Positions 11,682 to 25,292 of a stretch of 64,000 bases of DNA are shown one piece after another. Within the stretch, counting starts at the first letter, position 1. Every line of letters begins with the position of its first letter. The translations under genes and the position numbers were made by a program. The stretch spans positions 1,009,502 through 1,073,501 of the forward strand of contig JAKOGI010000142.1 of assembly GCA_029747015.1 (NCBI GenBank), in the 5' to 3' direction. The notes below the pieces were generated by a model, which was not told the DNA's origin, ran no database searches, and saw only the letters and a list, made by a program, of their open reading frames with translations. Origin of the DNA: Carnegiea gigantea. Lineage: Eukaryota; Streptophyta; Magnoliopsida; Caryophyllales; Cactaceae.

Positions 11682-14600
11682 TCATATTCTGTCTCCTTGG
11701 CTCCCCCGTGCATCCAATGTTGTGAGAATCTGCGGCAAAGACATGCCACCCGACACAAAAATCTCTGCAATCACACAAGCAAAACCAAAAAGCATAATTG
11801 GTGTCAAGAAATAGAATTCCATCTTACAAACTGATTTACTCATTCTTTACCCTTTCCTCCAATGTCAATCGCTAAAACCAGTTTATGAACCCAAGTACCC
11901 AACCCAGTGTGGCCCGAAGTAGTTGCATGCTAAATTGCTCAGATTCGAAGAGAAAGGAACATATATGAGATGTCGATAAAGGATTAGGTGCCTGATAATA
12001 AGACAAATTGGGGAGTTAAAGTGACACAGCAATTAAGCTTTTCCACCCTTCTCACAAAAGAAGACCAGGTGCGAGGCCAAAATTCACCGAACCACAACCA
12101 GAAACTGCGATAAGGCATCTTTCACATTTTTATCGTTCTTTCAGATGTCATATCTGGTTTGAGAAATAGAGACAAGTTATTTTCGATTCTTTCACTTCGA
12201 TAATTATTCAGAACCTTTCGGTTTGGATGTTTCCATTTTTTCTGAATTTAGTCTTTTTGTTTTTTTTGGGGGGGAGGGGGAGGGGGGGAGGGGAGCCCGC
12301 AAATTACGGTCAGATTTGAGGGCATTTCCATCCACCACAATTACACAGGTCACAGAAATTTCAATTAGATGAAGGTACTCAAATTGCACTGCGACTTTTT
12401 TTCAGTAAACTTCCCTTTAAATGTATCACTTTCAGCATGTCTTCTTGTTTCATGCCATCCCACTAAAAATTGGCTCATGTTTTTCTCATTCCATGTAATC
12501 CTTCCTGTGGCATAAGATGTCATCAAAAAAGCTAAAACGGCAAATAGTGAGCAAAGCACTTACCAATTCCTTCACGAACTGACAAGTTTGGCCTGATTAC
12601 ATCCTTGGAGTTGACCAAAAAGATATCACCGATGTACATATGATTTGTAGGAACATAAACACAGCAGAGATCCTCCTCACCTGAATAATTCTGCTACATT
12701 TAACCACCAGAAAAAGCATACATCAGCAAGCAGTACACCATGTAGACCAATTATAACTCCTTTACAAGCATTTTATACAAATGATGGCCATCAAACATCT
12801 AAGTCCTTCCAAGATCCATAATAAAGACATTGATTCTGTTGGTTTCTAGACTCCAGAGCTCACCAAACTGCTCCAAGCAGATGCAGTAACACATAATGAA
12901 CAGGCCCACATCTCATCACACCTTTATTGTAGAACAAGTCCAAGTCAAGCAAAGAACACTACAGCTCTTTCTATAAAAGGTAAATAGTGAATAGTCCCAC
13001 ATATTTGTTATTAGCATTCAGCAATTTGACAATGTGAAATAAGGACATGAGCATTTTTTATTAACTGAGTACACGTTCAATAAATTTTTCCAATTTTAGA
13101 AAAAATTTTGCAATAGTATTTGTAATGGTATGGACATGTAATTCTTATAGTTCTTGGACAAAGATGGTGATTTATCCCTTTGCATCCCAATCTACTCCTT
13201 GAAAATGCTATTGTGATTAAGCAACCTAAACCTACGCCCAGAATCCCCCCCGCCAATGTGTAGGCCAGTGGGTACACAGTCCCCCCCCTCCCCCCCGGGC
13301 GGAAAAAAAACCCTCAAAAAACACAAATACAATCCTGAGACTTGATTAGGGTTCGTCTGGCTGGTGATTGTCATTAGCTTTTTCCACATCAGGGCTAATC
13401 CAGTAATCGGATGACCCAACTACTATTTACCAAACAATGGTCAAGCCACTAATAAATGCTCTTCAATCTATCATTTGCTTAAGATGGCCAAAGGGTATAT
13501 ATATGGTCAGCAGCTGATTGCATCATATTCCTGCAGGGCAACATGTGAGGTGAAGAACCCAAAATCATATTCCTGCATTTAGTCCAGCATAAGCAATCAT
13601 GACATATAACTATATAAGACTAAAAAGAAAAACATTTTAGTGACTGAGGGACAGAAGCTGATTGCATCATATTCCTTTGTAATCATACTTACACACCTGC
13701 AGAGTAACAGATGAGGTGATGAACCCAAAAGCATATTCCCCAATTCGTGGATGTCTAATGATGGCAACTTCCTTAAAGGCCTGAGTACTCTGATCTGATG
13801 TCAAGAAATTATCATCAATATGAATGTCAAAAATCACTAAACCAAATATGAGAAAGGAACTTGTCAAGAAATGTACCTGGGGATATTGCAGAACTGATTT
13901 GCTTGGAGGCATTGTAGATATGACGAACAAATGGCATTCTCTTAATAAACCACTCACCAAGGCTCAAAACAGATGCTCCCAGCCATGATGACATGAATAT
14001 TCCAACCATGAATATAAATAATATCGAAGTTATGAAGCCAAGACCTAACAAGATTTACACGCATTGAATCAGACACTTCTGTTTTGGTTCAATATTTGAT
14101 CTGGACAATGGTGCTCAAACATGCCTGGATATCTTTGAACTTTGAAGTGCATTGGCACCAGGTCAAATAACAAAGTTGAAATATCAAAATAATTTGAGGA
14201 ATCCTGATATGATTTTAGTATTTCGTCACACTTGGAAAGCAATTTCTAGGCAGTAATTACACCCAAATACCAACAAGTGACATATAGCATGAACTCCACT
14301 GCTACTGTCTAATGGACCCCCATTTGGTGATGTTGTAGTATCTAGAAACTTAAGCGAAGTAATCTCATCAAAAAACTACCCAAAAAAGGGGGGGAGGGGG
14401 AATAAATTCTGGCCCGTGTATTAGAAGTAAGCTGAAGTGATAAGAGGGTTGAATGGACACAAAAAGCAAACCCTATAAATAGAAGGATAGCAATCTAGCT
14501 TAAATAATCTAAATCTCTCCCATATTTGAGAGCTAATTGCACAAATTGGTTAGTTCGGTCACATAGGGAGCCAGGCTGCTTTAACATAAAGACAGACATG

Positions 14601-14979
14601 GCAAACCCTCCCCCCTGCCCTGTGGGACAGCATAGATGACATGCTAACAGAGAACCCCAAATGCAATGGGAAAGTATGAAATGAAATAGAATATAAACAA
14701 AATGGTCAAAGGATGGCAAGTCATATTTGAATGAAAATTTGAAGAAAGCCCCAAGTCCAGAGTCACCAAAGAAAAAGCGACTATGCTTTCCTAGACAAAT
14801 TCAAAATAGTATCTACAATTAACTGTCCAACAAGGGCGACAACCATCAAGCCAATTAACTATGCATTTGTGGAGAAACAATATATATTGGTAAAGTCTCA
14901 GAGACTCAGACTAGTGCATGAATTTTGACTAAAGATGTAGTCAAACTAAAGCACATGCAGTTGCCTTAGCAAAAAGTTG

Positions 14980-15022
<43 letters not shown>

Positions 15023-18000
15023 TCTCTGCTTAAAGTCATCTTTGTCATTATTGTTATTGACCCCCCCTCCCCTCAGTAAGGTAGCTCCTCCAAGACTTCC
15101 ATCACTCATTACTCATAAGGATTACTGGGGGAAAGCCTGCTGCGAAGCATATGAGGTGAACCTTCCTCTCCCAAAAGGCCCAAGAGGAATTCATACCCAA
15201 AATGCCTAAGAGAGAAGATGAGTTTAATATCTCTAGACCATCCCATGATGGTCCGTGCCATCTTAGTATGGCTGTCTAGTGGCTATACCATAGTTCTTTT
15301 GCATAATCTATTATTCAAAGTGTGCCCATGGGCATACAAGCAATCATCAAACCAACTAAAGATCTAGTAATACTACTTGAATTGAAACTTATCATTAACA
15401 AGAATGCACCTGAATTCTTATGAATGGGAGTGGGCACATTACACTATAAGCAAACACTTACACTACAAGCAAACACTAACCTGTATTCTCAGTTATACAA
15501 AATCTATCATGAAGACCGTTACTATCTCAAGATGCAACATCAAATTTACAACTTAAAATAGGTCAGAGGATAACAGAAGCATCAATCAAGGTCAGCCAGT
15601 GTGAATATTATGTTATCCCATTGAATCAGCTGATCTTATTAATAGACCGTGATCTAAGATTATAAAAAATCTATTATGAAGACCATTACTTTCCCAAGAT
15701 GTGACATCAGATGTACAACTTGCAATAGGTTCAGAGGATAACACATAACAGAAGCATCAATCAAGGTCAACCAGCGTGAATATTATATGATCCCATTGAA
15801 TCAGCTGATCTTATATGATTGAAAAGTGAATCAAGCTTGTCAACTCACCAAAAATATCGATTCCAAGTTGAGCGTAGATCGGAGAGAAAAATCCATCAAC
15901 AAAATGAATAAACCACCATGTTATGTAGAAGGTGATCGCTATTGGGAAAAGGATGACACTACACAAAAAGAAAAAAGAGCAATGGCATCATTACTACGTG
16001 AAGATAAGCTTCTTGAGAATAAATTGTTAGAAATGTTATCTTACAGGTTGGTTGTCTGAAAATAAGCCATCACAATATATGAAATTGAAAAAATGTACTC
16101 AGAATATCTTCGGAGGACAATTAGGTGGTAAAGTCACCAGAATTTCTCACACCACCAAAATGAAAGCCAGAGCAATGGCATCATTACTACGTGAAGATAA
16201 GCTTCTTGAGAATAAATTGTTAGAAATGTTATCTTACAGGTTGGTTGTCTGAAAATAAGCCATCACAATATATGAAATTGAAAAAATGTATTCAGAATAT
16301 CTTCGGAGGACAATTAGGTGGTAAAGTCACCAGAATTTCTCACACCACCAAAATGAAAGCCATTATACATGCTCTTTACAATTTTGGGAACATGTTCGTG
16401 GAGTTAACAAATGGTGACTACGTGCTCACTTTTGACTCAAGATGTCTTCGGGTGTTTTAGGGCCATTATTGACAATTCAGAGTGTATTTACAAAATACTG
16501 CCAATCAAGCAGTTCAAAACCTCTTGAGACCCCCCCAAGATGAAGGCTACTATATGTGGGTGTTGGGGGTTTTGAACAACATCGAAGCAGATTTTTCAAT
16601 TGGTGGTATAGTGTCCTACAGAAACCTTAACATGTTTTGGGGTGCTTCAGACACATTATAAAAATGTATGGACTGCAATTGCAGCCTATGTCACAGTTCA
16701 TTGCCATAATACCCATTTTTAGGGATTTTGACGTTCTAACTTAAAATCACAAGAAGGTGAGAATAAAGCCATTATGCTTATCAGTGTCTAAAAAGATATC
16801 TTGAACATCCCAAGAAGTTTCAAAGGTAGGTGGTTAGGGCCTCAATGTGAGGACCGTAAAAACAAAGGGTATTAAACATGGTTATCAAGGATTTCAGGAG
16901 AATCTCCGAGAAGATGTCAAATGGGCATTATGTGCTACTTCTCACCCTTTAAAAGGTTTTGAAGTGCTTTAACAACATCATAGATAGTTCTAAGTGTATT
17001 ATATACCACCATAATGTCTATTTCTTGGCATCTTGAAGCCATGTTTCCACAACTACAAGGTGGTACTATAAAGCAATGAGGCCAATTGAAATTGTCTAGA
17101 GATATTTAGAATGCCCTAAGTAATTTTGGAGGTAAAGTGGCCAAAGCCTTTGGGCAATTCCAGTATAACGAATATTATACACAGTTTTCGGGATTTTATA
17201 TATGACAAGCTGTCGAATGGTAATTATGGCTCTGACTCTGGCCACCAAAAATGTTTAAGGATATGTTATGTCCACATGGACTAGTTAGAGGGTATTATAA
17301 GTTACCATAGGTCAATACCCCTGTTCTTTGTGTTTTTGTGGCCTTGTGAAATCATGCTTTGAAAATCTGCGGATGGTCACCAACTCACAAAAATACCCCA
17401 GAGGGACATTTAATGAAGAGCAGATACACAATTTTTGGGATTTTCCAAAAACCTACCGAACAAGCCATACAAATGGTAAATATGTGCTCTTACCTAATCT
17501 CAAAATTTTCTGATGTGTTTTAAGTTCATTTCCCACCATAATGCCCTTTTTCCTTTTTTTTTTTTTTTGGTTGTTCAAGAATCTGCATCAAAATCAATTA
17601 GATAGTGCCAATAAGGCCACTAAGGTAATTTTAGGACAAGAAAATCTTGGCTCGAAATATTACTGGATAAGAGGGAAATTGGGATGGCCTGACAGATAGC
17701 AACTAAAGAGATCCAAAATATATGAGAAGATAACAAGCATTCATAAGAGACCAGATTTGTTACCAACACGGCTACATGGCAGTGAGAATACAAAGAATTC
17801 TTGTGATGAGAAGACTTACCATCCTGTCATGAATTTCTTTGATGCCCAACTCCTGAATATTTTATAAAAGGTCTGAACAGTCAAAACACAAGTACACAAC
17901 TGTTAGTTTTCCAGATGACGGGGGGAAATGATCAGCAGACACATTGAATTTATTAACCAAACAGTTGGTACAATAAATAAAAATGAGAAGGCGTTCTAAG

Positions 18001-19340
18001 ATCCTGTGATTATCCGCTTCACCCAGATGAAGAAAATTTGCAGTATGTAAAGGCAACAAAATGAAATAGGCCAAAGCAACTTTGAAATTAATCACACTCT
18101 TTGAACATATTCAATCACGTAAAGCCATCGCATCTCATTCTCAAGGTGAATTGGTGATATAGTTTTCCCAATCAATAAAAGCAGCGACGCCATGCTGACC
18201 AACTAATCTCTGAACAGCCATCTTTCCACAGCTTATTTGACCAGTTAGCAAAAGAAAATTTCATGACACTGAGCATACAACCATACCAACTCCTTCGTAC
18301 CAATACTGGTAGGCATCCATCAATCACCCCCAGGCTACACCCAAGACTGTATGTGTCTTCGACAAATATCACCATCATTAACTGACTGAGCACTATAGCT
18401 ACCAAGATTTATCAAGGACTGGTATAACTAAAGCAGAATATCCAAGAACCCGAAATGGCAGACACTCAGGATACAATTAGATTGTGGTCTTCAACATCTC
18501 CCAGAGATCCTCTCTCACGAAATGTTAAAAGTTGATCCTTTGGTTTATGGTGGAGGGCTGCTCAAGCTAGCAGTACGAAAAGCAGATTGGGAGGGATATG
18601 AAAGAGAGTAGGCAATAGAATAAAGGCCTCTCAAGAGCGAGAAAATTATTGCAGAAATAAAACCTGAAAACATTAGCCAATCACGTTTAACCATAAAACA
18701 TCCAGAATATGGCTCGCTATAAACTGTTCTTACAGAATCATGAAATTTTTCAAAGAATTACAACCTCAAGCCCCTGCAAGTAAGTCGAACCAAAATAGTA
18801 ATAAAACGCACAAAACTAGTTATATAATCAAAATCCCATTTCATTAATCTGAAAGGGCATTTGATTACAAGAAATCACCTCTGCAATACACCATTTGTAC
18901 ATCTAGCAGTCAACCAAAGCAGCAAAAACTGAATTCCTCAGATCATGAGCTGTAAAACTCTCCCCAAACTCACACCTCAAATTTGATCGACACAGGCAAC
19001 ACAGTTGTTAAGCAAACCTAGCAAAGCAATGAACTTAACTACAAAAACACATAAAAAACCCAGCAGAACTGAATCAAGACGCACATCAAAACCCCCAATT
19101 TGAAAGTGAAAATACCAAAACTGAGATAAACCCAGAAAAATTGAAGAGGAACCCAGAAAAATTAAGCAAAGAATACTAAGAAACAATCACCTCGCGGCCA
19201 GAATGGTGAGAGGATGAAGCAGAAGAGGAGGGTTTAACAGAGTTGCCATCGTTGACGGAAGAATCACCAACGGGAATAAGAAGTTCTCGTTCTCTGCTGG
19301 TATTGCCCATCACCATCGGCGTCGATTTATCATCTCCCAT
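11682..19340 (-). CDS. LCV: LIKE-COV / CONTINUOUS VASCULAR RING membrane protein (DUF502)
   Basis: COV1 and its LCV paralogs are plant membrane proteins with a role in vascular patterning and Golgi/trans-Golgi organisation. Seven exons on the minus strand (19340-19191, 17872-17820, 15958-15849, 14044-13877, 13794-13697, 12690-12564, 11764-11682) join in phase to a 262-residue protein, close to the family length of about 268. Recognisable blocks in order are an acidic/Ser-rich N-terminus with RERELLIPV, SWASKKFMTGC, a first membrane segment (VILFPIAITFYITWWFIHFV), a second membrane segment (LGFITSILFIFMVGIFMSSW), EWFIKRMPFVRHIYNASKQ, EVAIIRHPRIGEYAFGFIT, CCVYVPTNHMYIGDIF, RPNLSVREGIE and FVSGGMSLPQILTTLD. 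All splice sites are GT-AG. Introns are long; intron 2 (15959-17819) carries tandem repeats. Confidence 0.94.
14981..15020. repeat. (TA)n microsatellite
   Basis: About 19 uninterrupted TA dinucleotides in intron 3 of the LIKE-COV gene. Confidence 0.95.
15498..15814. repeat. Diverged tandem duplication, about 165 bp period
   Basis: Two copies, about 15498-15639 and 15665-15814, share long blocks: AGAAGCATCAATCAAGGTCA and CCCATTGAATCAGCTGATCT occur in both. The right copy has an 8-bp insertion (ATAACACA region) and scattered substitutions, so the duplication is older than the one at 15976-16361. It ends only about 35 bp from exon 3 of the LIKE-COV gene. Confidence 0.85.
15976..16361. repeat. 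Near-perfect 193-bp tandem duplication
   Basis: Unit 1 (15976-16168) and unit 2 (16169-16361) are head to tail and differ by one base (TGTACTCAG versus TGTATTCAG). The array starts 18 bp upstream, in gene orientation, of the exon 3 acceptor of the LIKE-COV gene. Such identity indicates a recent duplication or an assembly duplication. The frames it opens are by-products of the repeat and not genes. Confidence 0.95.
16370..17640. repeat. Degenerate satellite-like repeat array in LIKE-COV intron 2
   Basis: Two linked motifs recur. Motif 1 resembles AATGGTAAATATGTGCTC and occurs at about 16410, 16920, 17216 and 17472. Motif 2 resembles ACAATTTTTGGGA and precedes it by 32-44 bp at 16378, 17181 and 17428. 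Spacings of about 510, 296 and 256 suggest a monomer near 250-290 bp, with one unit degraded beyond recognition. A third recurring phrase is CCATAATGCC followed by a T-rich run. I do not recognise the family. Confidence 0.5.
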
Positions 19341-20735
19341 GATCACACGATTCTCCAGCTCTTCTTCACCTGTCTCAAATCAATGGAACTCGTCCCCAAT
19401 TTTATCCTATTATCAATTGCCAAGTTCTTAGCTTTAGGGAGAGAAAGAAAGCGTTCTTCAGATTGGCAAGAGTCTTGAGTAAACAGTCTTATGATGAGTC
19501 GCTTTCCTCTTTGGTTTTGTGGGTTCTGGGAATCTGGGATTGATTTTCTATCTATGCAGGTGTTCGATTATTCATGGAATTTGCTTATGAGAAGATAATT
19601 TTGTCATGTTTGGTTGCTCTTCAGTTTTGATTTGACTCTCAATTTTGTTTATTTTTTTTTCTTCTCTCACGTAAAAAACCGTTTAAACTTTTTTAGATTT
19701 TATTACTTTATTAGTATTTAGTAGAAATCTTTCATAAAATTTTTTCGATAGTCTTATAGAGAATTACTTGTACATAATTTTGAAAATTATTTATTTTTCA
19801 ATACTCAAACGGACTCTGACTAATTACAAAATAAGCACTAGTTTCACTAAAATAAAACAAAAATATATATGACTTTTCTGTGTAAAGTATATTTATATAA
19901 TCCCATAATAAAATTTTGTCTTAGGTGAGACCATCTCATTATGGAACGTAAGAAAAATACACTTATGTTATACTAATGGTCCAATTAAAAAAAAATTATA
20001 CAAATTAAAGAAACTTATAGTCTGAATGTTTTCACTAATTGCGTCCATACTTGAAATGTAAGGTGTTATGAAAAAACAATACTTATTTGAGTCCTACTCT
20101 AACATAAAAACAATTTTTTTTTATTGCCATTTTGACGGTACTTCATAAACACTTTAATTTTTTTTAAATTTAGATAAGACAAAAGACACAAGTACAGCAA
20201 TACTACGCTTACATTGAAACCAATTATTAAGTTTTAAAGTTAACTATAGCCTCAAGTTTAACCATTCCTATTCCACTAAAGAAATATTACTAACAGTTGA
20301 GATGAAAAAGATTTGACATTTTCATTTGTGTGCATTTCCTCAAACTTTGTATGTGATGACGTTTATCATCTCTTTGAAGGTTGTATGGTCAAAGAAAGAC
20401 TGCATCTGAAAATTATAAAAAATGAAATTGACGAGTTGTCATTGCACTTTGACAACCTGTTGCTTCATATAAGGCGGCTTTTTTTAAAAAAAAAAAAAAA
20501 AAAATTGCTCTTTGGGTCTTTGAATCTCTGAAATCTTTCCATGGAGTATCTCTCACTGTCTTACTACAATTTCTAAAGAGGCCCTCTTGGGCTTACAGTG
20601 TCTGTATAACTTGTGCCTAACAACATGATGCTTATTTACAGATCTAAACACACCCTCTTTCTTATGCCCTTGATCCCTGCATCCCGTTCCAGAAAAGGGG
20701 AGGGGAAAAAAGATGAATGAAGCGTATAATATAGG
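19341..20735. other. Intergenic spacer, LIKE-COV promoter side
   Basis: Holds the 5' UTR and promoter of the minus-strand LIKE-COV gene (about 19341-19700) and the 3' flank of the TRM-type gene. An A20 run lies at about 20485-20504. The middle is AT-rich. No gene or clear transposon seen. Confidence 0.6.
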
Positions 20736-23700
20736 CTATGACATAAAATCTACAACTACTTCCTCAATGAACTTCTCTAAGACAAGCTTATCAATCTCGC
20801 CTATAACTTGCTCAACTTCATCTTGGGAAAATGCATTCCTCCAACCGACTTCCCATGTTGCACTCTTGAACCTTAGATCTCGGTCTATTAATAAGTTGAG
20901 AGTGTCAGAGAAAAGCATGTCGGTAGCTGGACTGAGGTACCTTTTCAAGTCCTCGATCCCATTGCACATCTCCGCCAAGAATCTATCTAGGGAGAGGGTG
21001 TTTCGAGGATGTGCTTTGTAGGATCTTGGAAGAGGTAGACAAGCTTGTGAAATTTGAAGGCTTCTAAATTCCATGACTTCTTTTGCACAGTCTAGCAAGA
21101 GTTTGGTGTATGCTGCATCGAGATCCTCCTCATTGCTTGCAGGGAGCATTGAGTTGGGTTCTACTTGAAGATCGAAGAGCTCCTCTGCCTGGCTTACAAA
21201 TGATGGGCTATTCAACATCAGTGTTTTTAGCTTTGTCCAGGGCACTAGGAACTTTCTGGAAGTTTCAGGATCTGTTACTTCTCTTAGACATGGTGATGGA
21301 CTCTGAGAAAGAGAAGGGTGGCAGTTTTGGGGTTGACCTGTGGTTGGTTCTCTAAGTGTGTTAAGATCAACTGCAATGCCATTGTTTTCGTGGGTTGTGA
21401 CTAGTGTTACTTCAGGCAGAAGAGAGTGATTCTCGTCGAGATCATCTTCATTGCAATGTTCGGATATGAATGTTGATGTGACATTGATGAGAGAACTTTG
21501 GTTGTCATTGGGATCAAGTCCACTGCCATCTTCACTGGCACTCAGGGAAACATCTTCCTGAGGACCCGAAAGAGAAATCTGCTCTTTGATTGCACATTCT
21601 GCATTACCGGAAAAAAGCAAATGAATCCTTAATACATGCTGATCCTGCTGCGTCAATCTGGAAAACTAGTCTAGCAGTGGAAAGAAGCTATGTTACTTAG
21701 ACTCCTCATTTCAACTCAAGTATCTGTGCCAGACATTCAATACTTGTATACTGGCGTAGAAAATAGACAAGCCACTAGACCAAAAACACAGCAAAGTTTC
21801 CAGAAAATGGTCAAGTTTGAGTGTTCGACTCTTGGACATAAACCCCTTTTGCATACTTCCAAGTTAAAGTAACACAGGTGAAGAATTGTTGTTTTCAATA
21901 AAAGCCCATACAACAAAAGACCATCCCCTTTCCATCTGACTATTCTCCCAGAACATATTAGCTGGAAAGAGAGACTCATATTGCCCTTATCAACAGTTCT
22001 GACAATATCATAAGCTTCAGTATATCATGCCTTCATCTCAGTACTGCATACAATTATTATTTGAGACATTAGGTTTCAGGGAATCATATTTACCTGTGAC
22101 CCGAACACGACATGCTTCAGTACACTTCTCTGAGGGAAAGTTTTTGCCGATCAAGCGGTCAGCTGTCGGCAACGCAGCGTCATTTTGACTGGTTGCATTG
22201 ATTTTCTTTTCATTGGCAGCGTCAATCTCCTTGCTGCAGCCCTTGCTGGTCTGATTTTTACCCTGTATGAGTAGACATTCATATTGCTCAAGGTCATCAA
22301 AGATGGCAAACTAAGAACAAAAGAATTTTACAGAACTTCAGGCACTTTAGACTCACATTTATCCGTGGTTGTCTTTTCTTTTCTGGCTGGCTAGAGCTCT
22401 TAGACGTCTTCTGCATCTTGTGATCCAGGACAGTGATGGCAGCAGTCTTCTTTCGACTGATGTCCTGATTCTTGGAGACCAGCATGCCATCCTTTTGGTT
22501 CTGACTCCTTGATGGGGTCAACTTTGTTTGATCCAAATATCTCAACTCATTACTTGATTTCACAACCTTCTTCTCTTCCATTTTCCCTCTGTTGGGAGTA
22601 ACCTTCACAACTTCACTAACTTTTAACACATTTTCCTGCATCTTCTGTGCTTTCTGATTCAGGTTGCCTGAAGCTTTTGCCTTGGAAGATGCTAGTTTTT
22701 TAATGGGTGTGCCTTTTTCTTCAAAACGAGCTCCTCCCTCTGCTTCTTTGCTCTTCTCACTTAAGTTTGGTGCATCCCCTCTGACTGTTTCTTGAGAAGG
22801 CCGTCGTCTAGGCCTCGACTTGACAAGCATTTCTTCCGTTCGCAGGCCACTATTTCCCAAAACCTTTGGAACAATTGGCTCCTTTAGATCTAGACTTGGT
22901 GAGCTCGAAGGTTTCATGACAACAATAGGTGGTTTCCCATCATCCAACTCGTTTTCTGAGGAAAGAACTTCAGAAGGCAGTAGACTAGGCAACAATTCAT
23001 TTACAGTACTACTTTTTAGCAACCCTTTGATCTTTAATGCCTCAAGTATCTCATCTGCAGACCTTTGCTTTAAACTCAACCAAGTACTAAAATGAGGCTT
23101 TGTCGCCCTCGATGAAATAATATCATACATAGGCTTCGATAGGTTCACAATTCTCTCTGATTCTCTATGCCTCAAAGGAATATGAGGGAATGATTCGAGA
23201 CCCATAAGTTTAAAAATCAAACTCGAGCTTTTCCCCAACTTCCCTTTTGAAGAACTTGATGAGACGGAAGAAAAATCAGAAAGAGCAAAGTTACTCGAGT
23301 AGATCATTGAAGATTGGCTAGAACTCGTGGAGGGCACATCAGGAGAACCTAACTGCTTCCCATGATCAAAATGATGTTCAAACACAGGGTTTGTGATCAC
23401 ACATTGCCTAAGAAGACTATCTCTAACTAGGTTCTTCATCTCATCCAATGATTTCCTCGAGGAAAAGCAAGGCTTCCCATCCTCCCAACGCCCAAACGAC
23501 CCCTTCTCCGGCCCCTTGAGCATGGCTAGGGACTTTTGAAGATCAAGAGCACCTCTAAACAAGTCCTTGGCAACATTTTTTTGGTGCCCTTTTTTCCCAT
23601 TAGGGCAAGTGTTGATCACATTATTCTGCTGAAAAGAGGGTGTAGGTGCCTCTAATTCCCTTGTGAATTCTCCTTCAATACCCACCTCCTTTTTCTCTTC

Positions 23701-23895
23701 CTCAATTAGTACTGCTAGAGATTTACTTCTCTTTTGTTGCTTTTTCTCTCCTTCAAACTTATTACTGGGTTGCCCTCTCTTCTGAGGAGAAATAACATTT
23801 GATTTTCTTATTGCCTGACACTCAACTACACCTCTTGGATCATCACATATCACAAACGACCTGTAGGATATTGATTTTCTTTTTTCCTGAGGCAT
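20736..23895 (-). CDS. TON1-recruiting-motif (TRM) family protein, DUF3741/DUF4378
   Basis: TRM proteins recruit TON1/FASS-PP2A to cortical microtubules and influence division plane and cell shape; LONGIFOLIA proteins belong here. Three minus-strand exons, 23895-22357, 22262-22094 and 21598-20736, join in phase to 856 residues. Features: a basic N-terminus; DUF3741-like segment AKDLFRGALDLQKSLAML at about residues 109-126; the conserved motif SSSLIFKLMGLESFP at about 223-237; a long Ser/Lys-rich low-complexity middle with basic patches (KSRPRRRPSQE); and a C-terminal DUF4378 domain including SLDRFLAEMCNGIEDLK, WEVGWRNAFSQDEVEQVI and EEVVVDFMS. The CDS start is the first ATG of an open frame that begins with the family-like MPQEKRKSISYRSFV. 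Subfamily is not assigned. GA-rich sequence at 24600-25000 is a probable 5' UTR or promoter. Confidence 0.88.
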
Positions 23896-25171
23896 ATTCT
23901 ACAACCTGACAACATCCAAAAAAGGGGGAAAAAACAAAATCAAAACTGTACCCACTGAAATTTGCTGAAAATAATCAAACCCCAACAAACATAACAATTC
24001 AGTTGAAACTCACAATTTGCAAATTTATGAAATTCTCCAAGGAATGCCAGAACCAGATCAAATATATCTCTCCTTTTGCTCTGTCATTGCAAAGAAAATT
24101 GTCAAACATCTACAATGTGGAGGAAATTGACTGAAAAGTTTCCAAAACTAAGAATCTAACAAGCTGAAAACAGTAGAGAAAGGGATTTAATTTCCTTTTT
24201 TGCATAATTGCATGAAAATTCACATAAGCAATCATGAATTATACCTCCTTTTGAACTGATTTTCCTTTTCTGTTTATCCCTACTAAAACTGACTGCTGAA
24301 TGCTCTGCATTGATCAAACAAACCCCATTTTCGCTCTCTAAACTAGCATCTGCCCAGAACCCAGAAATGACAAAGCAAGTAAGATGAAGCCAAAAATCAT
24401 AAAATAAAAAAAGGAGAAAAATCCCACAAGGGTTATGAATGTGACTGTTGTGAGACCGGCAAAAGAGTGAGATCCATGGAAGAAGGGCAAAGCAAGTGAC
24501 GTTGAAATTGACTTTAAAGGGTGTGTAACAACCCACCCAGAAAATTTATTGGGTATGAGCAGAAAAATCCAAAAAAAAAATGAAAAAACTATAAAAACGA
24601 AGAATTTGAGGGAGAAGAAGAAGAATAAAGAAGATGGATTTGCAGGGAATTGTATATTTTATTCTTCTAACCAAAAAAGAACTCATTAATGCAGAATGAA
24701 GGGAAGATCAAAGAAGAGAGAGAAAGAGGGACAAGGAAATCGTTGAATAATAAAGGGGAGGAATTATTAGAGAGTGATTGATGAAAGAAAGATGGGTGCA
24801 TTTGGTGGGTGTCGTTTGTGGGTCGGAAACCATGAAAAGTAGGAGAATAAATCAGTATTAATTATGGGATTAATAATTGAAATTAATGGGCAAATCTCTT
24901 CATCTCTCTGATTAGAGATCGAGCGCTAAAGTGAGGGAAATCCAATGTGCAGGTGAGAAGTAGAGAGAGAAAGAGAAGGCACAGAGACAATCTGCAGAAC
25001 TGCACTGGTTGAGGATGATGAATGATGAGAAAGAAACTGCCATCAAAGAAAAATCAGCTTGTCTTTAAGCGCAGCCCCTCTCTTGCACGAGTTCGACTGT
25101 TTGGGTGAAATTTTTCAACCAATACATGTTATTTCAACTAGTCTAATACTTATTTCCTTAAGGCAGAGTTC

Positions 25172-25292
25172 GGATTCAAGTTTTGTAGATAAAGAAAATC
25201 TATAATAAGAGAGTTCAATTCATTATTGGATCAACAATAACTCGACTCTAGTTAAATGAAAGATCTAAAATCCAAAAACTCATTAGAATTTT
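25172..25292 (+). repeat. Dispersed repeat, copy 1
   Basis: Shares with 26274-26392 the blocks AAATCTATAATAAGAGAGTTC-like sequence, ATCAACAATAACTCGACTC and TAGTTAAATGAAAGATC. The upstream GTTCGGATTCAAG looks like a decayed tRNA B box, suggesting a SINE. Target-site duplication not found. Confidence 0.6.

Noticed and set aside
15826..16460. Three consecutive plus-strand frames repeating a segment with LLREDKLLENKLLEML
   Set aside because: They are read-through of the 193-bp tandem duplication in intron 2 and, at the left, antisense to exon 3 of the LIKE-COV gene.
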